Shown here piece by piece: positions 31,901-43,444 of a DNA stretch of 64,000 bases (the first letter of the stretch is position 1; the number at the start of each line of letters is the position of its first letter). The notes below the pieces were generated by a model. That model searched no databases and was not told the origin of the DNA. It saw only the letters and a program-made list of their open reading frames with translations. Position numbers and translations under genes: made by a program. The DNA comes from Nematostella vectensis (lineage: Eukaryota; Cnidaria; Anthozoa; Actiniaria; Edwardsiidae), in assembly GCF_932526225.1 (NCBI RefSeq), contig NC_064045.1:7052998-7116997 (forward strand), written 5' to 3'.

Positions 31901-34900
31901 ATGACGATTTTCTCAAAAACCGTAAATTTTAATGACTTGGTGCCTCTGTTGCCGTATTTGGAGATCCCTCCTTCCCTCAAAGCAGTGTTTTCGTACAGTA
32001 ATTTCGTCCATGCGTTATCAGGTGCTGTGGTAAGTAGAAACATTTCACGTGTTTACGATTCAATTTTTCTCTTGATTCGGACTAGGGTGGTAGGTGTTGT
32101 TTTTGAAGTAAAAACAGCTGGAATTATGCATTTCGTGGTGTTCTGGTTTGATTATATGCTGTATGACTGTATATGTGCATTTGCTTGTAGTCTCAAGATG
32201 TTATTTATACCATAGTTTTTACACATAGTTTATCACAGGGAGCCCAAGCTTTTCTTTTCGTTTCGTTACTGTAAATGTATGGAGAGATATTCTGAGTCGA
32301 GTTTAGGGGTGAAATAAATTAGTAAAAATCGTAAAGTTATTCTTGGCTGCGCTATGGGAGCCGATCTCTTTTAACCATCTGTCAAGCCATGTCCCAAGTT
32401 AGGAAATGGAAATACAGGTGACCTTCGGAAATGTAGGTGACTTTCAAACCCCAACAGAGGGGGCTTGCATAAAATGGCAAGCGAATTATCGATTTAAAGA
32501 AAAAATATAATGGATTGTATTCTTAAAATATATCAGATCCCCAATCTTTTGAAAATTTAATTTTGGATTCTGAATCGTGAGGTGACTGCAGATTTTGCGT
32601 ATTCTTGACCTAGTAAAAATCAAGTAAAAATGACATTTTTTATTTTCTTATTATCGATTGTTTTCGTTTATCATGCATTGCAGATTAAGATTAAAGCGAA
32701 ACTTTGTGCAAATCTGCGAATTTTTCCCCAAAAATGAGCAGATCACGGATTCTGAGACCCCTATTCACCCCCCCTGTTCCCTCTACCATTTGACAGAAAA
32801 ATGTCTCCAGCTCATCTGAAATCACAGCAGCACTTTATTGTATAGTGCAAGCTACCATAGATCAGGATCATCACAGACTCAAACAATCCCCATTATATCA
32901 AGTAATGGTTGTCATTTGTAAGAGCCTGGCGCAAGTGGGCATGAAACCTTTGGTATTCTGAAATGTAAGGGTCTGGACCACTATTTCATATGTCAGTCAG
33001 CAAAATTGTCGTAAACATGAATTCCTGCAAATTTACATGGAAATTTAAAGGTAAAAAAATTAAAGGTATTATTCTTACTTTAAGGAAAATAATGTGAAGT
33101 CACTAGTAATTTCTTTTCTTGCATATTCCAGGGTAGTGTTACTGCGATGACGGTGTTTTACCCACTGGACACAGCAAGAACAAGGTTACAAGGTGATACA
33201 AAAGTACAACTTATTATAAAGACAATTTAAAATTTTACAGCGCACTGCATGCTACTGTGGCATCCTTGATAGGGAAGCTTATGCACAGTGCAATACACAC
33301 TATGGTGGTTTTCTTGATAGGGAAGCTTATGCACAGTGCAATACACACTATGGTGGTTTTCTTGATAGGGAAGCTTATGCACAGTGCAATGCACACTATG
33401 GTGGTTTTCTTGATAGGGAAGCTTATGCACAGTGCAATGCACACTATGGTGGTTTTCTTGATAGGGATGCTTATGCACAGTGCAATGCACACTATGGTGG
33501 TTTTCTTGATAGGGAAGCTTATGCACAGTGCAATGCACACTATGGTGGTTTTCTTGATAGGGATGCTTATGCACAAGTTGTCCTTGATAGGGAAGTGTAG
33601 AAGGATGATAAACATGAATTTTAATTGCTAGCCATCAGCTTGTTAAAGAAATGTTCCAGTGCACATAACAACATGACGAAATCCCTCATGTCAATCAAAA
33701 CTGTGATCCTCGCATGCTAATCTCCTAACTTGGTCACCATGGAGATGTGTTGTGCCCTATGAAGACATGGTGATAAATCCCATCTATTATTTCCCTAGGA
33801 AATTCTCCCAAGTGACACATCCTGACGCACACGATGAGAGAGCTTTTCTTGCTTACTACTTTTCTTTCCATTCTAGTTGATGACAAGAGAAAAGCCAAGG
33901 GGACGTTTTTGGTGATGAAAGAAATTGTTGATGAAGAGGGGATGTGAGTTTAGAAATGAGCCTGTTGGATAGGTGACTTTCACTCAGAATTCATGTGACT
34001 TTTTGATTTCTAAAGTGCATGTCGCCTATTGTACCTATTTCTTTGGATAGGTGACTTTCACTCAGAAATCATGTGACTTTTTGATTTCTAAAGTGCATGT
34101 CGCCTATTGTACCTATTTCTTTGGATAGGTGACTTTCACTCAGAAATCATGTGACTTTTTGATTTCTAAAGTGCATGTCGCCTATTGTACCTATTTCTTT
34201 GGATAGGTGACTTTCACTCAGAAATCATGTGACTTTTTGGTTTCTAAAGTGCATGTCGCCTATTGTACCTATTCCTTTGGATAGGTGACTTTCACTCAGA
34301 AATCATGTGATTTTTTGATTTCTTAAGTGCATGTTGCCTATTGTACCTATTCATGTCATTTCATTATTACTTCCCAATAAAAGGGTCAGCAAAGGGTCGG
34401 CTAAAGTTAGGTTAATTGGATTTTGCATGTTTACTTTATACATGGGTGTCAAAACGTATTATTATAGCCTGAGTTTCATTAGGCCCTGTCTGCCAGCGGA
34501 CCTGCCAACTATTTTTCACCAAGCACCGGCTACAATTTTTAAAATTTTGATTCAAGTTTGATTTAAACTAATAAAATTTAACTTCCACCCCCTACTTATC
34601 GATCTCCACTACCTACTCTGAAACTTGTTAAAACCCTGGTATAGTCCTCCCAGTGCAGGTTTCTAAGTTACTTTTGTTATCCTTTGTACACCTCTTAACC
34701 GGGGGACTAATCTACATGAAAACTACTGTCCCTTCAAGCATATTAACATCTATTCATTCACTTGTGCATTCATTTATTCATTGATTTGCCTTGTTTTTAT
34801 ATATAGTACAAGTATAATTTATTTTCTAATAGTTGTGGTTAGGAGCCCTTGGGCAAACCACAAGGTTTTTAACATGGGACTCCTCAATGACAGACGACAA

Positions 34901-37900
34901 ATGTATGTGGGGGTCTATGTATTTCCATCCATGACTTAAACTCAACACAAATCCCCTTTTTTATTTGTTTCTTGTTGCTTTGGTAGCCTCTCGTTGTACC
35001 GTGGCCTTATCCCAGTATTAACAAGCCTCTATTGCTCCAACTTCCTGTTTTTCTACTCATTCAACTGCCTTAAAGCCGTCTTCTTGAAGAACAAACATGT
35101 GTCAAGCAAGAGACAGGATTTGTTGTTTGGTTATATTGCAGGTGATATAATATATTAAACTTATGACTTATCACTGGGTCAGGAGAGATGGTGCCTAAGT
35201 AAAAAGGTGTATTTACTCAAACTAGCACCACTACTCCCACCTCTGTATCCACCTTTTAAAGCATTGCATAAGAGGGTAGATTTTTAGTTTTATTACTGGG
35301 TCAATTAAAGCTCCTTTTGTAAGAAGACTCACAGAAAAAGAATCTCAAGAAAATCCAAGAAATCCAAGAAAAAAACTTTTCAAGAGGGCAAGGAAAGCAG
35401 GCAGATAGCTAGGGTTCTGCCCAAGGGACATGCACTGTAAAGGCCCACAAATGATCCCACGCCTGCAAATGATCCCTGGCCCACAAATGATCCCGGCCCA
35501 CAAACGACCCCCGAAAAAAACATAGCAGGCCTGCAAATGATCCCGGCCCACAAATGACCCCCGAAAAAAACATAGCAGGCCTGCAAATGATCCTGTAACA
35601 ATTTACGGAATGAAACGTGAAATTAAGTGCTTGACTCTATGCTAGATAAAAAAAAATTCTTTTTGTAAAAGAATTTGGTCATAAATTATACATTTTAATT
35701 TAACAAGTGAAATACATAAGAAAAAGCAATACATTGCACAACATCAAAATCCAGTTATCCCAAATAACACATATAAGAAACTCTTTAGGAACAATAATCT
35801 TAAAATACACAGAAAATTGTGTAAAGTTTAATATCTGCGCTTTTATCAAATATATGTGGTCCAGGAAGTAAAAAAAAAAGCAATTTAGAGGTTTACTTGT
35901 AAGCAAGAGATTATCATCATAATACTCTCTTGTTGTAAGCTTATTGGATTGAATTATGCATGTGTTTTTCTAGAATTCCCGTATCCAGGTCGCTAAAAAC
36001 ACGCTAAATCCTGTATAAATTTATCATTATAATGGGTTATTGTGATAGAATTCTAGTCTTCCCACATAAATGCAATTTATACAGAGGGTATATTGCTTTG
36101 TTTTTTTAATGTTTTTTTATTTTTTAAATTAATGTATAATAATATCCACTTATAGAGTCGAGCACGCATAGAGTTGAGCACTTTATTCAGCATTCCATTC
36201 CGTTAATTCCGTTAATTAAATTGTTACAGGATGATTTGCGGGTCTGTTATGTTGTTTTTTGGGGGGATCATTTGCGGGCCTGTACAGCAGCCTTGTGGAG
36301 ATTTTACATCTGTTTTCATATTATATCCGTTCGTCCTTCCTATCCTTGGATAATCTTGGCTACAGCCCTGGAGAACTAAATAAACTTCTCAAATAATGTA
36401 AAATAGATCGGAGGTTGTGGCGCCTGGGCCCCTAAAATATTTTCACAAATATTAAGGAAATGACCAGTAGGGGCGTGGCTGTGCCCCCAATATTTTCTTA
36501 ATGTTTCTGTATTGTGCACTCCCTCCCCAATTTTGTGGCCTGCTATGGCACTGAACTTAGTTAACTTATTAACTATGATCTAAACTAAGGCTTGAGCCTT
36601 GAACCTGAATCCCTCTATGTCATGTGGACCCAATTTGACTTGTCAGTTTGTGTTGATTTCTAGGTATTGTCAACGTACTACTGACCACACCCTTGTGGGT
36701 CGCCAATACCAGGTTGAAACTACAAGGAGCAAAGTTCAAAACCTCAGAATTGGACAATCAAAGGCAACCAAAATACAATGGAATTATTGGTTAGTGTATG
36801 GTTATAGCAGATATATTCTGTGTTTGTGATGATGTTGTTGATAAATGATGACAGAGATGATGATGATTATGGTAATGATGGTTCTTATTATGATGATGAT
36901 TGTGGTAGTAATTGTGAAGATGTGAATGATGATGGTGGTGGTGGTTGTGGCAGTGTTGGTGGTGGCGGTGTTGGTGGTGGCGGTGGTGGCGGGGGTGATA
37001 ATAGCAGTGGTGATGATGGCAGTGGAGATGATGACGATGATGATGACGATGATGATGACGATGATGATGACGATGATGATGATGATAATTTCTCCCCAGA
37101 TGGTGTTTGCCGTATAGCCAAAGAAGAAGGACTGCCAAGTCTGTGGAGTGGTACAAGTTCATCAATATTTCTCGCTGGTAACCCAGCCATACAGTTCATG
37201 GTTTACGAGTCCATAAAACGATTCTACCACCGAACAGGAAAAAAAGTATGAGGGTTATGAGTAAAAGAGTAAAAGTATGAGTAAAACACAGAGCAACATT
37301 TTGTGATTAAGACACAGTAAAAGAGGCCATGCAGTTAAATTTTTTATTGTTTTTTTTTATAGCTGCAGATCTTATTTGACTCTGCTCTAGAAGAGCTGTA
37401 AGTTACCAGAAGGCCAGGCTTTGTGTGAAGTTTAGTGTTAAGGTAGAAGCCACCCTAGGAACCCTCGGTGGCAGTGAAAGCTGACGGCTGACCATGCAGC
37501 CTAGCAGTATTCTGGCAGTGTTCTCTCTTTGCCGTCTCTGGTATTCAGAGAATCCTTGGACGGACAATCTAATTAGAACTTGTGGCAAAAGGAGAACCAA
37601 AAGCAAAAATCATGTTCCCTTGGCAAAAAAAAAAAAAAGAAAGAAAGAAAGAAAAAAATAAAACATGCCCGCTCTTTCCATAACACACATTTATTTCTTT
37701 TTTTCACCCATCAGAAGCTTAGTGCGTGGGAGTTCTTCATTATCGGAGCTATCGCTAAAGCAGTTGCAACAGTCGTTACATACCCATTACAAGTAGCCCA
37801 ATGTAAACAAAGGGTAAGTCGTTACATACCCATTACAAGTAGCCCAATGTAAACAAAGGGTAAGTCGTTATATACCCATTACAAGTAGCCCAATGTAAAC

Positions 37901-40900
37901 AAAGGGTAAGTCGTTACATACCCATTACAAGTAGCCCAATGTAAACAAAGGGTAAGTCGTTACATACCCATTACAAGTAGCCCAATGTAAACAAAGGGTA
38001 AGTCGTTATATACCCATTACAAGTAGCCCAATGTAAACAAAGGGTAAGTCGTTACAAATACACACCGAGTAGAGCATTGTAAACAAAAGTCAAGTCGTTA
38101 CAAACACACACCAAGTGGCCCAATGTAAACAAAGGGTAAGTCGTTACAAATACACACCGAGTAGAGCATTGTAAACAAAGGTCAAGTTGTTACAAATACA
38201 CACCAAGTAGCGCATTGTAAACAAAGAGTAAGTCGTTACAGGTACACACTAAGAAGCGCATTGTAAACAAAGGGTAAGTCGTTACAAATACACACCGAGT
38301 AGCGCCTTGTAAACAAAGGGTAAGTCGTTACAAATACACACCGAGTAGCGCCTTGTAAACAAAGGGTAAGTCGTTACAAATACACACCGAGTAGCGCATT
38401 GTAAACAAAGGGTAAGTCGTTACAAATACACACCGAGTAGCGCATTGTAAACAAAGGGCCAGTCGTTACAAACACACACCAAGTAGCGCATTGTAAAGAA
38501 AGGGTAAGTCGTTACAAACACGCACCAAGAAGCGCATTGTAAACAAAGGGCCAGTCGTTACAAACACACACCAAGTAGCGCATTATAAACAAAGGGTAAG
38601 CCGTTACAAACACACACTAAAAGCGCATTGTAAACAAAGGGTAAGTCGTTACAAACACACACCAAGTGGCCCAATGTAAACAAAGGGTGAGTCCACAACT
38701 AGGCCAGGGGAGGATCTAGCTCTTTTCTGAGAGAAGGGTTGACCTGTATCTTCAATAAATTGCACACTAATTAGAGTGGTTTGAGGGCATCCATCCCCAA
38801 GAATGAGATGCTGTATATCCTGTGCTCTCCGAGGAACTTGAGCTCTCTCATTTTCTGAGCATCAATTACGTTAGGGATGGGTGAGGGTATACACGAAGGA
38901 GGAAATATTTTCTTTGCACATGACACTTTCCCTTTGCATCCCATAATGGGGTTTGACCCCCGTAATCCCTCCCCCTAGATCCGCTACTGTAGACAAAGCC
39001 GTACTATGGAATAAAACTATGGGGTTTTATTTACATCCCTATTCTACAGCGAATGTGTTAACTCAAATTTTGTATTTCGTAGTCTGGAAGACGCAATAAC
39101 GAAAAGCACAGTACCTTGATATCCATACTTACTGAGCTCATCAGGTATGTCCCCGACTCTTGATATTATTATTCCCCATGTTAAATAAGGTGGACTTGAC
39201 ATGATCGACACCCTTTTTTCTATCGTAACAAAAGCCCTCATTGGTAGCTCTGCCATATAATTGGCTAATTAAGTGAACTTTGTTCCATCCGGGATATACG
39301 TGTTCCTTGATGCTATTCCTTAAAGAGGCTCAGTCAGCCACATCTTTGTTACTGTTTTTATTTACTTTCGTTTTCAGACACACATGCACCCTGTGGCTTT
39401 CGTTCACGAGTCACAACTGTGTTTTGGTGAACATCAATCATAACTTTTGAATTTTTCCAATTCTGTATCCGTCACAGCTTTACATCGATCACAACCAAAA
39501 CAACATAAAAGTGGGTCTTAGCTACTGTCATCGAGAAAATACCGACAAACACAAAGCCAGCAATTCAATAAATTGCTAATAAGTTTAAATTGTTCCTTAG
39601 CTTTGCTTTGTTGGTTGTTTAATGCGTCTGTATCTCTTTTCTGTTTTCTCAACGCCTGGTGCTTTTCGGCACTCTCTCGGCATTCGTTAGCGGTCTAACG
39701 GCCACTGTAACTGTGAAATGGCTTCCGTCGCCAAAAACCAGTCGCGACTCGGAAACGAAAAACACGTTTACGTGCGCGTGACAGAAAACGAGTGTAATAT
39801 TGGAAGGCACATAATAGGAAGAAAACTCGAAATAAGCATCTAAAACAACGGCTTTTGCTTCACTCCAAATTCAAGGGGAAAAAAACCTCAAAAGTTTCCC
39901 CAAACCAGCTAATGGAATGCTTCATCACACTTGGTATCCACTAGGATGACTGGCGGTTGACAGAAACTCTTTAAGGTTTTTCTTGGAACAACGCGGATGT
40001 TTTTATTACCTGTGATGCCTGACTCTATTGGTGACTAGCACTAAGAAATCACATGAGCACTAAGAAATCACACGGCTTTTAGTGGTAAAATAACAAACAT
40101 AAAAATCAACTTGTTCAGCGCTTACAAAAGGTTGACAAAAGGTTGTCGTCAACCGGCTTTGTGACTATGCGACAAGCCCGCATGCAAGCATGGGTAAAAA
40201 CCACTGAAGCGCCTAGCTGAATATATTAGCCACTGCATTTAGATTTATACCGCATTCACACCAGCACTTAAACCTGTTTAAAGGTGGTTTAATTAAACTG
40301 GTTGAAATCTTAATCTCCTAAGAGTGGACAGATCCAAGAACAAAACTGAATAGACTGTGCTGTTAACTAATACGTGATCATTTAGCTGGGAGCCTAGGTG
40401 GTCATTTAACTGGGAGCCTAGGTGGCGCAGTTGGCAGAGCGTTGCTCTGTAGTGCCTGTGCCTCTCACCACTGGGTTCTGGGTTCGATTCCCGGTTCCGA
40501 CGTGAGTAGAGTTAGTTGGTCTTACCTTTGCTCCGAGGGTTTTTCTCCGGGTTCTCCGGTTTTCATCCCTCCACAAAACCAACAATTTCGATCTTAGCTG
40601 TGATCCGTGGTCAGACATGAGTTGTATGCCGGCTGCCTGAGGCGCCTTCCTATGTGCCTTCAACTCGACCACGTCTGAATCTGCGCTCTCGTAATTCAGC
40701 TTCCCAGCTGCAATGAAAGCGATTAGCTACCCAAATTTACCCAAATTTTTTAATTTTTTAGCTAGTAAGAATTCAACACAATGAGAAACTCGGCAAGTTA
40801 TCAGGCGAAGAAAAACCTTGTCTAACTAAACATGGTTTTGGTGTGAATGCAGAATTTAACTCGTCGGTTAATAAATGCAGCTAGGCGCTTCAGTGGATTT

Positions 40901-41533
40901 TACCCATGCTTACATGCGGGCTTGTTGCGTAGTCGCAAAGCCGGTTGACGACAACCTTTTGTCAATCGACTGTATTGGGGGTCACGGTACAGAAACATCA
41001 TGAAAGTTGTGGGGGCACAGCCACGCCCTTACTGGTCATTTCTTTATAATGTTGGAAAATATTGGCTGGGTTTGGGGGGGGGGGGGGGGCACGTGCAACT
41101 ATTACCCCACCCCCTGCTTCGACCCTGCACATGATAGACACAATCGGGGACTTGCCCTAGGAAATCACGTGACTTTTTGGCTGTAAACTCATGCAAAAGG
41201 CAACCTATTTAGTCAGAAAGGGCTTATTTTCATTGAAAGATGAAATTTTCTCTTCGTTCTTTAGCGTGACAGACGCAGCAATTTCTGTGTTTATATTTGC
41301 TTGAGTTTGCCGATGAAAAAGTCACGTAATTTCTTAGTGTTGTACCGTTGTATCTGTGAGGTCTCCTTACCCTGTCCATCCCGTTATGTTGTAGGGAGCA
41401 AGGCGGGCTGGGTCTATATAAAGGGCTGGAAGCCAAGCTATTACAGACCGTGCTGACCGCCGCATTGATGTTTCTCGCTTACGAAAAGATCGCCGCAGTC
41501 ACTTTTAGTATAAGCCGCCGAATTCGAAGGTAG
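31901..41533 (+). CDS. SLC25A17: Peroxisomal membrane carrier PMP34 / SLC25A17 (9 exons, 327 aa)
   Basis: The exons are 31901-32029, 33132-33192, 33877-33943, 34987-35141, 36664-36789, 37100-37245, 37715-37813, 39083-39144 and 41395-41533. All junctions are GT-AG with matching phases, and the sum is 328 codons. It is a mitochondrial-carrier-family protein with three repeats. The P-x-D/E signature reads [11 protein letters not shown] in repeat 1, [14 protein letters not shown] in repeat 2 and [11 protein letters not shown] in repeat 3. The Trp in the second signature, [16 protein letters not shown] at the first, [14 protein letters not shown] and [18 protein letters not shown] match the PMP34 subfamily, which exchanges CoA, FAD, NAD and adenine nucleotides across the peroxisomal membrane. 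The C-terminus ends in a basic stretch (SRRIRR). Four introns carry minisatellites or transposons; the array after exon 7 duplicates that exon's end. Confidence 0.95.
33245..33600. repeat. 48-bp minisatellite, about 7 copies (SLC25A17 intron 2)
   Basis: The unit contains GATAGGGAAGCTTATGCACA and CACTATGGTGGTTTTCTT. Because 48 is divisible by three, several frames stay open on both strands; these are not genes. Neighbouring units are nearly identical, which suggests recent spread or homogenisation. Confidence 0.9.
33966..34350. repeat. 78-bp palindromic minisatellite, 5 copies (SLC25A17 intron 3)
   Basis: Each unit starts with GGATAGGTGACTTTCACTCA and ends with AAAGTGCATGTCGCCTAT, so each unit can fold on itself through ATAGGTGAC / GTCGCCTAT and GAAATCA / TGATTTC. 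The array begins about 20 bp after the exon 3 donor. The unit looks like a tiny inverted-repeat element that became tandem. Confidence 0.85.
35434..36287. mobile_element. Inverted-repeat transposon in SLC25A17 intron 4
   Basis: The ends are CTGTAAAGGCCCACAAATGATC and, inverted, CTGTACAGGCCCGCAAATGATC. Inverted similarity continues inward, including GATCCTGTAACAATTTA and CTCTATGC, with the left arm longer because CCCGAAAAAAACATAGCAGG is tandemly repeated there. There is no coding capacity and no certain target duplication. Confidence 0.65.
36820..37090. repeat. GAT/GGT trinucleotide repeat (SLC25A17 intron 5)
   Basis: An imperfect (GATGATGAC)n and (GGTGGTGGC)n tract ends about 10 bp before the exon 6 acceptor. 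The acidic, His-rich or Ser-rich open frames it produces on both strands are by-products. Confidence 0.9.
37768..38695 (+). repeat. 46-bp minisatellite built from the exon 7 end and splice donor of SLC25A17, about 19 intronic copies
   Basis: The last 46-bp stretch of exon 7 with its donor (GTCGTTACATACCCATTAC, AAGTAGCCCAATGTAAACAA, AGGGTAA) is repeated head-to-tail directly downstream. The first six copies are almost identical to the exon. The distal ones shift to ACACACCGAGTAGCGCATTG. Most units keep AAAGGGTAAGTC, a good donor; a few read GTCAAGTC or GGCCAGTC. Use of a downstream donor would add [12 protein letters not shown] and a stop after exon 7. Confidence 0.9.
38700..39082. other. Intronic stretch, nothing recognised
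   Basis: This is the remainder of intron 7 of SLC25A17, AT-rich with CCATCCCC-type runs. I see no gene or clear repeat. Confidence 0.4.
40128..40972. mobile_element. Inverted-repeat transposon (about 120-bp arms) carrying a nested SINE
   Basis: The left arm (about 40128-40250: GACAAAAGGTTGTCGTCAACC, then CAAGCCCGCATGCAAGCATGG and CACTGAAGCGCCTAGCTG) is matched in inverse at about 40855-40970. The inner parts GCATTCACACCAG and TTGGTGTGAATGC also pair. A SINE sits inside. It lies in intron 8 of SLC25A17. Sequence on either side (GAAATCACACGG before, GAAATCACGTGAC after) resembles the dispersed repeat near 23460, so this insertion may itself be nested in an older repeat. Confidence 0.7.
40411..40720 (+). 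mobile_element. tRNA-derived SINE
   Basis: A pol III A box (TGGCGCAGTTGG, 40423-40434) and B box (GGTTCGATTCC, 40481-40491) are present in tRNA order. They are followed by a body with CTCCGGGTTCTCCGGTTTTC and TATGCCGGCTGCCTGAGGCG. The 3' end is not sharply defined. GGGAGCCTAGGTGG also occurs once just upstream (40387-40400), so the 5' end is partly duplicated. This is not a functional tRNA gene because the box spacing and folds do not fit. Confidence 0.8.
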
Positions 41534-41825
41534 AAATGGACCTAGGCTGATCATTCATGTCTCTCTCCGTACAATGACCAGAATCTGAAGCAAGGGAGCT
41601 CAAGGAAATCAAGGAAATCAATAGTCCTGTGTGTAATTCTGAAGAAACAAGTTTTTCAAGTGCCATATCGAATTCGTATGGATGGATCCAAGTTGTCTGA
41701 ATACCAGACTCATTGGAGGATTTGCCAAATATAATATTTATGACGAATTGCTATAATATAAAGCTGAGACTATTTGGATAAAGAGAACGGCAAGGAAGAA
41801 GACGGCAATAAGGACAATTAGGAAA
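41534..41825. other. Likely 3' UTR of SLC25A17
   Basis: This is non-coding sequence between the SLC25A17 stop and the following minisatellite. No AATAAA is evident in it, so the transcript may run into the array. Confidence 0.4.
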
Positions 41826-42490
41826 TAAGGATGAAGAAGAACAACAATTACGACAGCTACGACAATGACTACAGCAAGACTATATCTCTACGCCTTACAG
41901 CTAAGACTTTTAAGGATGAAGACGAACAACAATTACGACAGCTACGACAATGACTACAGCAAGACTATATCTCTACGCCTTACAGCTAAGACTTTTAAGG
42001 ATGAAGACGAACAACAATTACGACAGCTACGACAATGACTACAGCAAGACTATATCTCTACGCCTTACAGCTAAGACTTTTAAGGATGAAGACGAACAAC
42101 AATTACGACAGCTACGACAATGACTACAGCAAGACTATATCTCTACGCCTTACAGCTAAGACTTTTAAGGATGAAGACGAACAACAATTACGACAGCTAC
42201 ATCAATGACTACAGCAAAGACTATGTCTCTACGCCTTACAGCTAAGACTTTTAAGGATGAAGACGAACAACAATTACGACAGCTACGACAATGACTACAG
42301 CTACGACAATGACTACAGCAAGACTATATCTCTACGCCTTACAGCTAAGACTTTTTAGGATGAAGACGAACAACAATTACGACAGCTACGGCAATGACTA
42401 CAGCAAAGACTATGTCTCTACGCCTTACAGCTAAGACTTTTAAGGATAAAGATGAACAACAATTACGACAGCTACATCAATGACTACAAG
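41826..42490. repeat. 85-bp minisatellite, about 7-8 copies
   Basis: The unit contains GATGAAGACGAACAACAATT, CGACAATGACTACAGCAAGA and CTACGCCTTACAGCTAAGAC. One unit carries an internal 15-bp duplication (near 42300). It lies just beyond SLC25A17 and has no coding signature because the period is not divisible by three. Confidence 0.9.
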
Positions 42491-42499
42491 AAAGACACT

Positions 42500-43210
42500 G
42501 ACAGACTATTTCTACTAGAATATTGGTCACATAAACGATGAGTATGGTATATAATGAAAAAATTGGGTTTTTATTATATTTATAGTTGAGAAACTGGTAA
42601 TAAACAACCTTTTTTATGTCTTCCTTAGTTTCAAGGTCCGAATCATCGTCGAAGGACACTAGACGCTGATGAATAGACAGGAACCTTTAAACGTCTGTAA
42701 TACAGTAGTTACCCGCCTATAAGAACCTAGGTTTATCCAGGTTCTTATTTAACGAATACTATTCCAAATTTAAGGCTTCTTAGGTTCTTAAATAGGTTTT
42801 TAATTTTATCGAAAAGTTAATATACTAAAGGCTGGCAGAAGTGGGGTATCCAGATTGATGAAATGTCAATCCTGGCCTGGCCTTCGTACAATATGGGGTA
42901 AGAGAGCACACATGACTGTTTCTGTCTGTAAAAGATAGTACGAAATATAGTTGGTTGGAATGTGTCCCACTTGTCACGATCTCGTACATTTTTGGCGACC
43001 GGCCCAGCATTGAGAACACGCTTAACACCCTTGACATTTCTTATGTAAACAATTATATGCTCCAATAATAACAAAATATTGACACAATTCGTACTCCAAA
43101 TTTCGAGTAAGTGCGGTTTCTTTGTGCTTTTAAGGCTATTATGTACATTCTCCTCGGATCCTCTGACCCATCGCCAAATTGTTTACATACAGTGATTGTT
43201 TGTTTTCGCT
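42500..43210. other. Intergenic, no firm gene
   Basis: Minus-strand open frames near 42600-42660 (SFDDDSDLETKEDIKK after a fair acceptor) and 42820-43040 lack supporting splice partners. A small inverted motif, TAAGAACCTAGG / CCAGGTTCTTA, lies near 42720-42750. Confidence 0.35.
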
Positions 43211-43444
43211 TTAGAACAAGGTGTTTATTTTCCGCTCGGTCAACCTCTCCGCTTCCATGCTAAGAATCTCTGCCAGCTCGGCGGCCGTCAGCTTGGGTCC
43301 CCCTCCCTGCACCGTCACCACCTTGAGCGTCATGTTCGCGGGGAGATCACTCAGGTCGATAGGGGATGGGCCGGCGCACGGAGCCTCTCCTACTTTGTAC
43401 TCAATCGCGAAATCTTTAGTGACGCACACTTGTTTCCCTGACAT
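43211..43444 (-). CDS. Possible small intronless protein, 77 aa, unknown
   Basis: An open frame from ATG at 43444 (context ACAAAAAATGTC, with A at -3) runs to TAA at 43211. The protein starts MSGKQVCVTKDF and contains LPANMTLKVVTVQGGG and LTAAELAEILSMEAERLTER, a plausible beta-hairpin then helix. The stretch is clearly richer in G+C than its surroundings, as coding exons here are. A CCAAT-type box (ATTGGCTGA on the plus strand, 43642-43650) lies upstream in the right direction. I do not recognise a family. It might also be the first exon of a longer gene, but I found no convincing donor. Confidence 0.45.
   Translation of the reverse strand: MSGKQVCVTKDFAIEYKVGEAPCAGPSPIDLSDLPANMTLKVVTVQGGGPKLTAAELAEILSMEAERLTERKINTLF

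Noticed and set aside
33227..33631. Repetitive open frames on both strands with 16-residue periods
   Set aside because: A 48-bp minisatellite stays open in several frames by arithmetic, and it lies inside an intron.
36820..37251. Long acidic open frame over the GAT repeat
   Set aside because: It is produced by a trinucleotide tract in SLC25A17 intron 5. The real coding part starts at 37100 after an acceptor.
40423..40500. A functional tRNA gene
   Set aside because: The A and B boxes are present, but their spacing and the lack of a full cloverleaf, together with the attached body, fit a SINE.
42477..43074. Minus-strand exons joined to the 77-aa candidate
   Set aside because: No phase-consistent donor and acceptor pair links them, and the downstream frames have no domain signal.
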